In this document: piece by piece, positions 1 to 9,468 of the stretch
How positions within the stretch are numbered: the first letter of the stretch is position 1
Layout: every line of letters begins with the position of its first letter
Source of the DNA: Vibrio azureus
GTDB taxonomy: Bacteria; Pseudomonadota; Gammaproteobacteria; Enterobacterales; Vibrionaceae
Assembly: GCF_002849855.1 (NCBI RefSeq)
Contig: NZ_CP018616.1
Location: 2,356,001-2,420,000 of the forward strand
DNA length: 64,000 nt
Direction: 5' to 3'
Position numbers and translations under genes: made by a program
Notes under the pieces: model-generated
Database searches by the model: none
Told to the model about the DNA's origin: nothing
The model's input: the letters and a program-made list of their open reading frames with translations, nothing else

Positions 1-996
1 CGCATGGGCTAAAAGAGGTGCTTTTAAACTCACAGGGTGGCTAAGAAAGTGTTCGATCGCACTAAATACTGGATGTTCTGGAGCTGTACCTTTAGGTGTT
101 TTTTCGATTAAGACAGGTTGAGAAAATTTCTCCAATTTATCGGGATAGCCGTAACTGGTAGTTTCTGTCGCAGCCCAAACATCCACTGTTTCTAACCAAG
201 CAGGTAATGATTTTTTGGTGTAGCTGCGCTTATTGATATCAGAGTTTGATATCAGTGCCAGCATATCCTCTTGGCTTTCACGCCATTGCGTTTTAAGTGC
301 ATCAATCGTCTTGAGGTTTTGTTGATGCAGTTCCGCAAGCGAGCCTTCCATCGCAGGAACCGATAAAGTCAGTGGTGAACCCGTTAAATATGGCCCAATA
401 TCTTGCAACAATTGGGTTGGTTCGGACCAAAGCTGGCGAATTTCCACAGCCAAATCTAAAGGTAATGGATAAAAGTTTCGTCGCCAATAATCTGCGACTA
501 CCTGCGTTTTTAAGTGACTTTCATCGGTCACGAACTCATTATCAAAACGGCTACCAGACTCAAAGGCATTTTGCGTCAACATGCGCTGACAAAAACCGTG
601 AATGGTGTATACCGCTGCCTCATCCATTTGGCGTTCTGCTTGCAATAGAATATCAATCGCCTGCTTTTTATTTTCCACCTCATTGAGCAAAGGGGCAATA
701 ACCGGGTCGTCACTGCAATTTCGAGAAAAGGCAATTCGGGCATCATGGATACGAGCACGAATACGATCCCGCAGTTCAGCGGTAGCGGCTTCGGTAAACG
801 TCACCACTAAGATTTGATCAACCGTCAGGGGCACACGGTGTTTTGTTTCTGCATTACCGTGACCTAACAGAAGCCGCAGGTACAAGCCAGCAATGGTAAA
901 AGTTTTACCCGTTCCAGCTGAAGCTTCAATCAGTCTTGCACCATGCAAAGGGAAAACCATGGTTTGCAAAGGAGTGGGTACTGACGTTTGCGCCAT
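1..996 (-). CDS. recB: RecB, exodeoxyribonuclease V beta subunit (N-terminal part, cut by window edge)
   Basis: This is the helicase-nuclease beta subunit of RecBCD, which processes double-strand DNA ends for recombination. Only the first 332 codons are visible; the frame is open to base 1 and continues outside the window. The start ATG at 996 gives MAQTSVPTP. Residues 24-34 (EASAGTGKTFT) form the UvrD/Rep-type Walker A motif, and VTFTEAATAELRDR near residue 65 is helicase motif Ia. It follows recC by about 70 bp on the same strand, so the two are probably co-transcribed. The ptr gene that separates recC and recB in E. coli is absent. The C-terminal nuclease domain cannot be checked here. Confidence 0.95.
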   Translation of the reverse strand, partial: MAQTSVPTPLQTMVFPLHGARLIEASAGTGKTFTIAGLYLRLLLGHGNAETKHRVPLTVDQILVVTFTEAATAELRDRIRARIHDARIAFSRNCSDDPVIAPLLNEVENKKQAIDILLQAERQMDEAAVYTIHGFCQRMLTQNAFESGSRFDNEFVTDESHLKTQVVADYWRRNFYPLPLDLAVEIRQLWSEPTQLLQDIGPYLTGSPLTLSVPAMEGSLAELHQQNLKTIDALKTQWRESQEDMLALISNSDINKRSYTKKSLPAWLETVDVWAATETTSYGYPDKLEKFSQPVLIEKTPKGTAPEHPVFSAIEHFLSHPVSLKAPLLAHA

Positions 997-1065
997 ATCG
1001 CTACATATCTCCGAACATATCGACAATAATACTTTGAATACCTGTTGAGTAACGTTTCAATCTAC

Positions 1066-4000
1066 TCAACACTCGCTCTCTTGCTCACTCTCAATCGCAC
1101 TCAAACGAGCACCTTGCAGAACCAAAGAAGCAAGTAAACGAACTTCCACGGCCAGTTCTTCGTTCCAATCAGGCCAAACTCGCGCAATATAGCTATTTTT
1201 TCCCTCACCTGTCGTAATATAGCCATCGGTGAACGCTTCCATCATTTTCTTCAACGATTTTTCTTCGTCTTCAACCCATTGACCACGACTAAACCCTGCT
1301 TCAACACTCGCTAGAGCTGTCTTAGGAAAATAAGGCAGTGGTTGAGTCATTCCCTCGAAAAACAAGCGTATCAGCTCTTTTAAGTAGTTTTTTGCTTGTT
1401 GAGCATCGGTCATCGCGGGATAAATCAGATGGACAACACCTTCTTTTCGGTCATAACCCACCATATGCGTTTTCAGGGCATAGCCCGCCGCTGACATCGC
1501 TAAATGATCAATCCAAGCCGAAAGATAATCTTGAGAGCGAATCTTACCACTCCGATAACGAATCAAACCGGCTTGGTAACATTGCGTCAACCACCCCGTT
1601 AAACGAACTGGGTGACCTTCTTGATCAAACAATCCCTCGAACGTCAGATCAATTTCTAAATCATCTTGAGGAGCGCCGGACAAATACGCCAGTTTCTCAA
1701 CCAACTCTTCGGTCTGAACTCGATTCGTTTCAAATTCAATGTCACCAAAAGCCCCAATGGGCAATTTTCCTTGAGCTCGTTGCTGTTGCATAAAAGCTTC
1801 AAGAACCTCGCTTTTTAATTCCGGTTGAGTCAGTTCCGTGGTTAAAAGCGTCTCCAGCAGTTCATCTCGCATTTGATAACTGGCCAGCCCGCCTAAAGCA
1901 AAAGGTTCATCATCAGCCATCACAGGAAGTGGCGGCTCAAAAATGACTTTTAGCCGACGATTAAAGAAGTACTGTACTGGTAAACGCCAGAATCGTTGTA
2001 ATTCAACTAAGTCGAGCTCAAATGGGAAGGTCAAACCCAGCAAATAATTGTCCAAAGCACGATGAAATACTGGTGGAGTCAGTTGCTCAGTTTGACCACT
2101 TTGCATCAAGGCTACAGGCAGCCATTCTTTGGCATAACTGCGTTGCTTACCTTGAAATGCTGCCGGACTAAAAGGCACCATGGTATGCTCTTTGATTAAT
2201 GATTTCAGTAACCGTTCACCTGAGGCATCAACTGATAACGCTTCATCTCCCTCTAAGCAGTAGTTTTGATGGCAATATTCCATCAACTCAGAGACTAAAA
2301 CGGAAGGCACTCGTTCAGTGTTATCTTGGATAGAGCGTCCAACAAAGCTGATATACAGTGTCTGCTGAGCGGATAACATCGCTTCTAAAAACAAATAACG
2401 GTCGTCATCTCGACGAGATCGGTCACCGGGTTTGGCTCGACCAGTCATCAAATCGAAACCTTCAGGTGGCATAGAACGTGGATAAATACCGTCATTCATA
2501 CCCAACAAGCACACCACTCGAAACGGAATTGACCGCATAGGCATAAGGGTACAAAAGTTTACTTGCCCAGCTAAAAAGCGTTGACTCACACGGGTACTGG
2601 AGAGCTTGTTATGTAGATATTGCCTTAGAACTGATGGGGATAAATTGTCGTCGAATTTCGCATCCGTTAATTGCTCTTTTAGCTGGCTTAATGTGTCTCG
2701 AATGGACTTGAGCGCCATTTCTCCTTCAAGCTCGACTAAGAAAAAGTCATCCAGCATGGTAATCAGCGTTTCTCTCCAAGCATCAATAGCCTGAACCTTT
2801 GCGAGCTTTCGACGATAATCACTTATTTTTTGGATAAAGTAAGCCAATTTCCCTGCAAGCTCTGCTCCCATACCTTGCACTTCATTAAATGGAGATAAGC
2901 GGCCTTGTTGTCCGCTAAACAAGCCCACAGACTCTGGCATAGCATAACCAAGAAGCATACGCTGAATGCCAAATTGCCAGGTATTTTGCCGAGTTTCCGG
3001 TAATTCAAATTCACAACTGGTGTGGCTATCTAGCCCCCAGCGAATACCCGATTCTTCCACCCAGCGTTTCGCTTGCAGAAAATCCTCTTCACTTAGTTCA
3101 AATCGCTTCAAAATCGCCGGAGATTCGAGAAGTTCTAATAATTCAGACGCTAAGCACCGTGTATTAGGTAAATTCACTAATTGCATAAAAGCGGCTAAAA
3201 TTGGACTTTCTTGATCGGCAGTTCTGTCAGAAATCGAATACGGAATAAAACGTTCACCAGGGGCATTACCAAAAACGGCTTGAATCGCAGGGCTGTATGC
3301 GTTGATATCAGCCACCATGATAATAATATCTCGTGGTTTCAATGTGCTATCTGCATCAAACATGGCGAGTAATTGATCATGCAACACTTCAACTTCGCGC
3401 ATTGGGCTATGGCAGGCATGCAAGCTTAATGATTCATCATCAAGCGTAATAATCTGTTTATGCTGGCTATGATCAATCGAACTATCATCTTGGTGTTCTT
3501 CTAAATTGAGAATATCGGCTTGGAGGTGGTGAAGTAAGCTGTCTCGATCAATATCAACAAACGCTTCAATTTCATGCGATTCCGATTGAGACAATAAATA
3601 CAAATTATCCCGCCCTAATTTGCCCATCGAAGCCAGTAAGCTATTGCCCACAGCATCTGTGTGGAGTTCGTCGATGACATTGTCTTCAATCGACCCCTTA
3701 AGCTGTTCACTTTCGCCCTCCATTTCAGAGTGGTCTTGTTTCCAAACCAAATGCTGGCGGTGCTTGGCAGCCAAACGAGCGAGGAACTTCCTATCACGCA
3801 CTTCTCCCCAATAATAACGACAAGGGTTGGTAAACATCAGGTGAACATCGATATGCTGCCCTATGGCTCTCAATGCATCCATATAGCGTGGGGGGAGAGA
3901 AGCAATACCAAATACAAATAGCCGCTTGGGTAAACGCTCAATTTTGCCATGAAAGCCATCTAGAACTTGGATGAAATGCTCATATAAATTGGCTCGATGG

Positions 4001-4551
4001 TACGGTGACTGTCCTAATGAAACGGTGTAATCATACAAAGCTCGCCATAAAACGGGTTGCCAAGGATGTGATTCTTCTAAATCGATAAGATTGTCTCCGG
4101 CCTCCCAAGTTGCTATCCATTCAGGACGATAAACCAAGTAACCATCGAAAATATCAGCGATTTTCTCAGACAATTGATACAGTTTACTGCAATCATCATC
4201 TCCCTCTAGGTACTGTGCTAGAGGAGCAAAGAGCGGATCGGCCAATAAAGTCGGCAACAAACGCATCAGTTTCCAGGTCATGGACTCTTTGTTAAACGCA
4301 CTACGTTTGGGTACATCGTTCAGAATCTGAGTGAACATGTCCCAAATAAACGTCGCCGGCAATGGAAAATCAATATTTGCCGCCACACCAAACTCTTTTG
4401 CCAACGCCATTTTCAGCCACTGCGACATACCTGGGCTTTGAACCAGTATCTGTTCTTTTTCAAACGGATTATCTAAAGGATCAATACGAATCAATTCAAC
4501 GAGTAATGATTTGAGAACATCAACTTGATTGGAGTGATAAACAGTAAACAA
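1066..4551 (-). CDS. recC: RecC, exodeoxyribonuclease V gamma subunit
   Basis: RecC is the Chi-scanning subunit of RecBCD. It holds the complex together and splits the duplex. The 1161-residue protein is slightly longer than E. coli RecC (about 1120) and matches it along its length. Recognisable segments include YHSNQVDVLKSLL at the start, ILVQSPGMSQWL, NIDFPLPATFIWDMF, LFTNPCRYYWGEVRDR, CHSPMREVEVLHDQLLAM and GDRSRRDDDRYLFLEAM. The start at 4551 is a TTG; no in-frame ATG lies nearer, and the position fits the conserved N-terminus of the family. I see no strong ribosome-binding site. recB lies directly downstream. Confidence 0.96.
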   Translation of the reverse strand: MFTVYHSNQVDVLKSLLVELIRIDPLDNPFEKEQILVQSPGMSQWLKMALAKEFGVAANIDFPLPATFIWDMFTQILNDVPKRSAFNKESMTWKLMRLLPTLLADPLFAPLAQYLEGDDDCSKLYQLSEKIADIFDGYLVYRPEWIATWEAGDNLIDLEESHPWQPVLWRALYDYTVSLGQSPYHRANLYEHFIQVLDGFHGKIERLPKRLFVFGIASLPPRYMDALRAIGQHIDVHLMFTNPCRYYWGEVRDRKFLARLAAKHRQHLVWKQDHSEMEGESEQLKGSIEDNVIDELHTDAVGNSLLASMGKLGRDNLYLLSQSESHEIEAFVDIDRDSLLHHLQADILNLEEHQDDSSIDHSQHKQIITLDDESLSLHACHSPMREVEVLHDQLLAMFDADSTLKPRDIIIMVADINAYSPAIQAVFGNAPGERFIPYSISDRTADQESPILAAFMQLVNLPNTRCLASELLELLESPAILKRFELSEEDFLQAKRWVEESGIRWGLDSHTSCEFELPETRQNTWQFGIQRMLLGYAMPESVGLFSGQQGRLSPFNEVQGMGAELAGKLAYFIQKISDYRRKLAKVQAIDAWRETLITMLDDFFLVELEGEMALKSIRDTLSQLKEQLTDAKFDDNLSPSVLRQYLHNKLSSTRVSQRFLAGQVNFCTLMPMRSIPFRVVCLLGMNDGIYPRSMPPEGFDLMTGRAKPGDRSRRDDDRYLFLEAMLSAQQTLYISFVGRSIQDNTERVPSVLVSELMEYCHQNYCLEGDEALSVDASGERLLKSLIKEHTMVPFSPAAFQGKQRSYAKEWLPVALMQSGQTEQLTPPVFHRALDNYLLGLTFPFELDLVELQRFWRLPVQYFFNRRLKVIFEPPLPVMADDEPFALGGLASYQMRDELLETLLTTELTQPELKSEVLEAFMQQQRAQGKLPIGAFGDIEFETNRVQTEELVEKLAYLSGAPQDDLEIDLTFEGLFDQEGHPVRLTGWLTQCYQAGLIRYRSGKIRSQDYLSAWIDHLAMSAAGYALKTHMVGYDRKEGVVHLIYPAMTDAQQAKNYLKELIRLFFEGMTQPLPYFPKTALASVEAGFSRGQWVEDEEKSLKKMMEAFTDGYITTGEGKNSYIARVWPDWNEELAVEVRLLASLVLQGARLSAIESEQESEC

Positions 4552-4850
4552 ATGAAAGTACCGAAAAGACGATAAAAACTGCTTGCAAGCTTAGCACAGC
4601 ACTTGCTTGTTCTTGTAACGTTACCGAACAAAAGTTCATATATGAACTCAAGATGCTTGGTGATAACACCTTCTCTAATTTGAGACACAAATAACCTTAT
4701 TGATAGCAATGCTACTAAAATTAGACAAATGTGATATTATTCACATTAAATAGTTAGTTAACACTTGCTTTTTACTCGTTGTTAAAGGGAATCCACCTCC
4801 CTGCCTAACTGTTTACGCAAATAAAAATAAATATTGGAACCATTCAAGAT
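4552..4850. other. intergenic region between divergent recC and the sulfatase gene
   Basis: This is about 300 bp of AT-rich sequence between two divergent genes. It must carry both promoters. The only specific site I can point to is the CRP-type palindrome at 4730-4745. The 72-residue open frame on the minus strand that overlaps the start of recC has no family resemblance and I regard it as chance. Confidence 0.6.
4727..4748 (+). promoter_or_regulatory. CRP-type operator with perfect TGTGA-N6-TCACA core
   Basis: The core TGTGATATTATTCACA at 4730-4745 has two perfect CRP half-sites with the canonical 6-bp spacer and AAA/TTA flanks. It lies about 106 bp upstream of the sulfatase ATG and about 180 bp from recC, so the sulfatase gene is the likelier target. 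Cyclic-AMP control is inferred from the motif only. Confidence 0.7.
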
Positions 4851-6674
4851 ATGTTTCGAAAAATCACGACCAACTGTGCTTGGTTAACAGCATTCTTTGC
4901 TTGCTTTGCTATTTACATTTCCATTACTTGCTATCCTTTTTTGCTTTCAAACGGCGCGAATGAGACTCTCTCTGTTCTTCAAGTGTATTATTTGCTGGCC
5001 ACACAATATGGCTGGATAGGCTTGATTGTCCTGCCCTTTATGTTGATCAGTGCGTTATTTGCCTTTCTTCCCAGCAGAATGTTTAAAACGCTCGTTATCG
5101 TCATCGCTCTTTCACTGCTAATGATGCTCAAAGTCGATATTCTTGTCTTCGAGCAATATAAGCTGCATATCAACGGTCTACTGATCCGGATGTTTTTTGA
5201 AGGTGGTAGCGATGTATTTGAAATTTCTTGGATGACTTGGTTGCTTTTCTTCGCCAATATTCTTTTGCTTTTTGCCGGCCTCATGCTGACCGTTTGGATC
5301 AGTAACAAATTAGCACGCTACCGAATTAAATACGCTATTGTCGCAGTTTGGTTCGGTGTTCTTCTAAGCACACAAGCCATTCATGCTTACACCAATGCTC
5401 TTTATGATGATGAAGTCAGTCAATTCTCTAACAATTGGCCTCTGTACTACCCATTGACAGCCCGTAATTTTATTTACCGACATAACCTAGTTGACCAAGA
5501 CATCGCATCACAAAATCGAGTTGAATTAAAAAATGTCAAAAGCAGTACGCTTAATTACCCGTTATCACCAGTTGAAGTCAAAGCTAAAGCTAAGCAGCCT
5601 AATGTATTATTCATTCTGATTGATGCATGGCGACACACGGATGCAACGGCTGATATCATGCCAAACGTCAGCAAATTTGCTGAAAGAACAACACAATTCT
5701 CTCAGCACATGAGTGGTGGTAATTCCACTCAAGCTGGTATTTTTAGTTTGTTTTACAGCTTACCTGCCACTTACTGGGATAGCTTTTACGCCAGTCAGAC
5801 TTCACCTATCTTTATGGACACTCTGCAAGCGCAAGGTTACCGAATGGGTATTTTTGGTTCCGCCCCACTAACCAGCCCTCCTTTATCTCGTACTGTTTTC
5901 AAGCAAGTACAAGACCTCGAGCTGAAAAAAACGGGCAAATCAGCGGTTGAACGCGATAAAGAGATCACAGAAGACTTTATCCAATTTCAGCAACAAAAAG
6001 ATGATAAGCCCTACTTTGGTTTTCTATTCTACGATGCTGCCCACGGTGCGGTTTTCCCCGAACCTGAGTTTGCTAAGTTCAAACCATACTGGGAACGTGT
6101 TGATCATATTCTGCTAAATAACGATTTTGATGCTTCGCTCTACCACAATCGTTATAAGAATTCCCTGTATTTTATCGACAGCCTTGTAAGCAAAGTACTT
6201 AACAATATCGACTTAGAAAACACGATCGTCGTTATTTCTTCAGACCACGGAGAGGAGTTTAACGATCATAAGATGAACTATTGGGGCCACACTGGCAATT
6301 ATAGTGATACCCAAATTCATGTTCCTTTTTACATGTACGTTCCCGACAGACAACCACAAAAGATCGATTACCGCACGACCCATTTTGATGTTGTACCGAC
6401 CTTGATGAATATGCTATTTGATGTAGAGGGTGAGACTGAGTCCTACAGTGTTGGAAGCAACTTATTTGATAACTTCAAACCGCGAGACTGGTTTATCGCA
6501 GGCAGTTACTACAACTACGCCCTAGTCGGCAAAGATACCATGCTTGTTGTTAATCCTGGCGGTCATTCTGAACAATTGGATAATCAGCTACATAAAGACA
6601 AAAATCACAAGGTCCCTGTTTATGTTATCCAAGGATCACTTGATGAGATGTCACGTTTTTATCAGCAAAAATAG
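4851..6674 (+). CDS. YejM/PbgA-like inner-membrane sulfatase-fold protein (DUF3413 + sulfatase domain)
   Basis: This 607-residue protein has about five hydrophobic membrane segments in the first 190 residues (DUF3413 region). They are followed by a periplasmic alkaline-phosphatase/sulfatase-fold domain starting near NVLFILIDAWRHTD. SGGNSTQAGIFSLFYSLPATYWDSF and VVISSDHGEEFND are typical of the YejM/PbgA/LapC family, which in enterics monitors lipopolysaccharide and controls LpxC turnover. The usual sulfatase nucleophile position is not obvious, as expected for a family whose members are largely non-enzymatic. The yejL neighbour of the enteric gene is absent, so this may be a paralogue rather than the orthologue. 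A perfect CRP site lies upstream and a terminator follows. Confidence 0.85.
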   Translation: MFRKITTNCAWLTAFFACFAIYISITCYPFLLSNGANETLSVLQVYYLLATQYGWIGLIVLPFMLISALFAFLPSRMFKTLVIVIALSLLMMLKVDILVFEQYKLHINGLLIRMFFEGGSDVFEISWMTWLLFFANILLLFAGLMLTVWISNKLARYRIKYAIVAVWFGVLLSTQAIHAYTNALYDDEVSQFSNNWPLYYPLTARNFIYRHNLVDQDIASQNRVELKNVKSSTLNYPLSPVEVKAKAKQPNVLFILIDAWRHTDATADIMPNVSKFAERTTQFSQHMSGGNSTQAGIFSLFYSLPATYWDSFYASQTSPIFMDTLQAQGYRMGIFGSAPLTSPPLSRTVFKQVQDLELKKTGKSAVERDKEITEDFIQFQQQKDDKPYFGFLFYDAAHGAVFPEPEFAKFKPYWERVDHILLNNDFDASLYHNRYKNSLYFIDSLVSKVLNNIDLENTIVVISSDHGEEFNDHKMNYWGHTGNYSDTQIHVPFYMYVPDRQPQKIDYRTTHFDVVPTLMNMLFDVEGETESYSVGSNLFDNFKPRDWFIAGSYYNYALVGKDTMLVVNPGGHSEQLDNQLHKDKNHKVPVYVIQGSLDEMSRFYQQK

Positions 6675-6701
6675 TCTTAGCTTCTTTTAATGATACTTTG
6701 A

Positions 6702-6734
6702 TGCCACCTCAATGTGAGGTGGCATTTTTATTTT
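6702..6734. terminator. bidirectional rho-independent terminator
   Basis: A perfect 10-bp stem TGCCACCTCA/TGAGGTGGCA with a 3-nt loop (6702-6724) is followed by TTTTTATTTT. It sits between the convergent sulfatase and TehA-family genes and probably serves both. Confidence 0.85.
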
Positions 6735-6742
6735 CGCTTTGA

Positions 6743-7711
6743 CTAACTGTGTTGTGCCCGGTAAGGATGAATCAGTAAATAACGGATATATTGTATGCTT
6801 ACGTAGACGACGACCATACTTGCTACCATTAACTCTAAAATAGCCAGCCAGTGAATTTGTTGCACGTAATGTTCAGCTAAGCCTCTGACTTCCATCCAAT
6901 GCGCCATTTTAAATAGAGCGGTTGCCCCTATGACCATTGGGAAGGTAAACGCTGCATAACCAGGGCTGAAAGGTAATCTCAGCAGCTTAAAAAACGCCAA
7001 ATAAATGATCGCTGTCATCAAGACGGCAATCCCAAACAATAACGCCACAATCACAGGTGATGGCGTTGTGGTTACCGTCAAGTAACCCGCGAGAGAGAGG
7101 CTGGCTGGAGCCGCTAAAATAGCCATAGTAGGCTTAGCTGCATCCGGAATTTCATGGGTAAACATAAATCGGTAGATCATCACAGGCAGCATGATTGCGT
7201 ATGACACCATACCAAACACTAACGTCCCATAAGCAATCGGAGCGAGAATAGGATTACCTGAAAAGGAAACGTCTGCAACAATAATACCGACAGGAGGAAC
7301 AAACCAACTGGGCACCATATGATGCAGTTCAAAATCACGTGCGCGGTGCCATAAAAAGCAAAGCAGAAAGACAATGTGCAATACGACCGCACTCAGCCAA
7401 ACGATATCACCAGCCAACGGTAAAAAGTGACCTAGCGAATTGGAGATCACCATACTTGCCATTGCAAAAGTAGGAACCACACTGCCAACAACAGGGTGTG
7501 CTAAGTCTTGTTTCAATAAGTGTCGATGCAAAAGAAATTTAATCGCTAAAACTAACAGCAGAACAAAAGCGATACCGGCACATATCCACTGGCCAAACCC
7601 TTGTAGGTCAGTCACATTTTCCCAGCTCCAACCTAAACTGGCAATCCCAAGTGCAAGTCCCGCCATCGGTGTAGGGGCGCCCATGACTTTTGCTTTTGTT
7701 GTTCGAATCAT
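6743..7711 (-). CDS. TehA/SLAC1-family anion channel or transporter (TDT family)
   Basis: This is an inner-membrane protein of 322 residues with about ten hydrophobic helices. It belongs to the tellurite-resistance/dicarboxylate transporter (TDT) family that includes E. coli TehA, bacterial homologues of plant SLAC1 anion channels. The PTPMAGLALGIASLGW segment near the N-terminus corresponds to the pore-lining first helix. The frame can be extended one codon to a GTG, but ATG at 7711 has GAGG at a better distance. It is divergent from a YeiE-like LysR gene, which is a plausible regulator. The substrate cannot be read from the sequence; anions such as sulfite, nitrate or chloride and C4-dicarboxylates are possibilities in the family. 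Confidence 0.85.
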   Translation of the reverse strand: MIRTTKAKVMGAPTPMAGLALGIASLGWSWENVTDLQGFGQWICAGIAFVLLLVLAIKFLLHRHLLKQDLAHPVVGSVVPTFAMASMVISNSLGHFLPLAGDIVWLSAVVLHIVFLLCFLWHRARDFELHHMVPSWFVPPVGIIVADVSFSGNPILAPIAYGTLVFGMVSYAIMLPVMIYRFMFTHEIPDAAKPTMAILAAPASLSLAGYLTVTTTPSPVIVALLFGIAVLMTAIIYLAFFKLLRLPFSPGYAAFTFPMVIGATALFKMAHWMEVRGLAEHYVQQIHWLAILELMVASMVVVYVSIQYIRYLLIHPYRAQHS

Positions 7712-7820
7712 CACTACCTCAACGCTTAATATTCTGTAGAAGAGACTACTTTACCCTTGCACTTTGTTTCGATATATCCAATTATTTAAGACCAGCGTTC
7801 AATTATTCTTAACAAAGCCA

Positions 7821-8705
7821 ATGCCACCTCGTATCTCACTCAAACAACTGCATGTGTTTATTTCAATTGTACAAAACAAAACACTCACTGCAGCAGCGCA
7901 ATCTTTGTTCTTATCTAAAGCGGCTGTCAGCATGGCTCTGTCTGAACTTGAAAAGCACATCGGCCATCCTTTATTTGATCGAGTCAATAATCGTCTTATT
8001 CTCAATCAGGAAGGTCAAAAAATGCTGCCTGTTGCCGATGAAATTATTCGTAGAAGCCAAGAGATCGAAGGCTTATTTGACAGTGACAAAAGCTTAGCAG
8101 GTTTTCTCCGTATTGGTGCCAGTGATACTCTGGGTAATCACGTCTTACCTTACCTCTTAAGTGATTTTCGACATCAAACTCAGCACCGTTCACAAAGTCT
8201 CTTGATTTCAAACTCGGCCCAGATTTGCAATAAGTTGCTCGCTTACGAGCTCGATGTTGGCTTTATTGAAGGAAAATCGACGCACCCAGACCTCATATCA
8301 ACACCATTTAGCGAAGATGAAATGTGTGTGATATGTGCGCCTAATCAAGCACAATCTGTACAAGCGTCATCCTCTGTTGCTGTGCTAGAAAACAAGCCAT
8401 GGGTTTTACGCGAAGAAGGCTCTGGTTCTAGGGCATTTTTCCTCAAAACCATCGCTCCCAGATTAGAAAATTGGCAAGAGGCTTTCCAGCTAAATACCAC
8501 GGAAGCACTGATTAACTCAGTCTCAGCAGGGCTTGGATTTGGATGCTTGTCTCGTCTTGCCGCTCAATCAGCGATGCAGGATGGACGCGTCAGCGTGGTG
8601 AACATCCCTCTGGATATGAAACGCCGGTTTTGGCTACTCGTTCACAAAGAAAAATATCAAAGTTTATTGCTAAGAACATTTATTCAGTTTTGTGTACCCA
8701 AGTAA
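7821..8705 (+). CDS. LysR-family transcriptional regulator, YeiE-like
   Basis: This is a 294-residue LysR-type regulator. The winged helix-turn-helix comes first (residues 1-65; AAAQSLFLSKAAVSMALSELE), then the co-inducer-binding domain. GASDTLGNHVLPYLLSDF, LDVGFIEGKSTHPDL and PWVLREEGSGSRAF resemble E. coli YeiE, which acts in sulfite/iron-related control. A longer reading starts at a TTG at 7764, but it adds residues before the usual LysR N-terminus, so I choose the ATG at 7821 (MPPRISLKQL). It is divergent from the TehA-family gene. Its last residues VPK and its TAA stop lie inside a copy of the dispersed ACCCAAGTAAC repeat. Confidence 0.88.
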   Translation: MPPRISLKQLHVFISIVQNKTLTAAAQSLFLSKAAVSMALSELEKHIGHPLFDRVNNRLILNQEGQKMLPVADEIIRRSQEIEGLFDSDKSLAGFLRIGASDTLGNHVLPYLLSDFRHQTQHRSQSLLISNSAQICNKLLAYELDVGFIEGKSTHPDLISTPFSEDEMCVICAPNQAQSVQASSSVAVLENKPWVLREEGSGSRAFFLKTIAPRLENWQEAFQLNTTEALINSVSAGLGFGCLSRLAAQSAMQDGRVSVVNIPLDMKRRFWLLVHKEKYQSLLLRTFIQFCVPK

Positions 8706-8714
8706 CCTCAACAT
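8695..8714 (+). repeat. dispersed ACCCAAGTRAC repeat, single arm overlapping a stop codon
   Basis: TACCCAAGTAACCTCAACAT overlaps the 3' end of the LysR gene and supplies the final codons and the TAA stop (8703-8705). The same core recurs at 14718, 16333, 23041, 24363, 38091, 46311 and 59513. Confidence 0.75.
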
Positions 8715-8823
8715 GCCGTGTTTAGCCAAAGTCTCAATAGTACAGAGCTCATCTCTGTTTCGGTGGTATTTCCCGCAATTGCTATCTTAATGCGAAGCAC
8801 AACTGGACTTCTCAAGCTAAAAA

Positions 8824-8839
8824 CTGTATAAGCACCCAG
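8824..8839 (+). promoter_or_regulatory. LexA (SOS) box upstream of yebG
   Basis: CTGTATAAGCACCCAG matches the CTGT-N8-ACAG consensus with one mismatch. It sits 30 bp upstream of the yebG ATG, where the E. coli SOS gene also carries a LexA box. Confidence 0.75.
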
Positions 8840-8868
8840 TATAATTTAATCAAATCAGAGGACCAACC

Positions 8869-9174
8869 ATGGCTGTAATAGTTAAGTACGTGGTAGAGCG
8901 CAATGGAGAAGAAAAAATGACTTTTACCTCTAAAGCGGAAGCCGATGCCTACGATAAAATGTTAGACATGGCAGACGAGTTATTCTCACTGCTTGGTAAA
9001 AGTGAACTGCTAGAAGATGAAGGCAAGCAAGAAGACTTGGCGATGTTCCTAGCACAAAACAAAGAAGAAGTGCTTTATGCGCTAGGAGCTAAGCGCAAAC
9101 CCGCTGAGAAAAAAGCCAAACCTCAAGCGGTTCCAGAAGAGAGCCAAAAAAGTGATGAAGAAGACGCAGCGTAA
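8869..9174 (+). CDS. yebG: YebG-family SOS-induced protein
   Basis: This is a small acidic protein of 101 residues. The first 40 residues (MAVIVKYVVERNGEEKM, then FTSKAEADAYDKMLDMAD) match E. coli YebG closely. The C-terminal third is a charged Lys/Glu/Pro-rich tail that varies in the family. YebG is induced by DNA damage through LexA, but its molecular role is not established. A LexA box lies just upstream and AGAGGA provides a good ribosome-binding site 6 nt before the ATG. A terminator follows 48 bp after the stop, so it is probably a single-gene unit. Confidence 0.93.
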   Translation: MAVIVKYVVERNGEEKMTFTSKAEADAYDKMLDMADELFSLLGKSELLEDEGKQEDLAMFLAQNKEEVLYALGAKRKPAEKKAKPQAVPEESQKSDEEDAA

Positions 9175-9221
9175 GCTGACTCCTCTTTAATGACGTTGAG
9201 ATCAAAATATTCTCGAACATT

Positions 9222-9252
9222 AAAACGCTGCAATTTGCGGCGTTTTTGTTTA
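9222..9252 (+). terminator. rho-independent terminator after yebG
   Basis: The arms AAAACGC (9222-9228) and GCGTTTT (9240-9246) form a hairpin that runs into a T-rich tail. Confidence 0.65.
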
Positions 9253-9468
9253 TTTGCCCAACCTCTACTGAACATTTCTCATCAGACAAATATATCGTTT
9301 AAAAGACAATGGGTATTCATCGAAAGACTTTCTCTCTCTCAGCTCTTTAAACTAACCAGTTCTCTCTTTATGATGATTTGCATGTGACCTCAACCGACGA
9401 GGCACAACCCTACTCGCTTTTTCTTGCTATTGAACCGGCAAGATAGACCCAACACACGGAGATCAATT

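Noticed and set aside
3615..3921. Open frames of 60-86 codons on both strands inside recC
   Set aside because: They lie wholly inside a well-supported conserved gene and show no motif or ribosome-binding site.
7764..7820. Upstream extension of the LysR gene from a TTG codon
   Set aside because: Adds 19 residues before the usual LysR N-terminus and has no ribosome-binding site.
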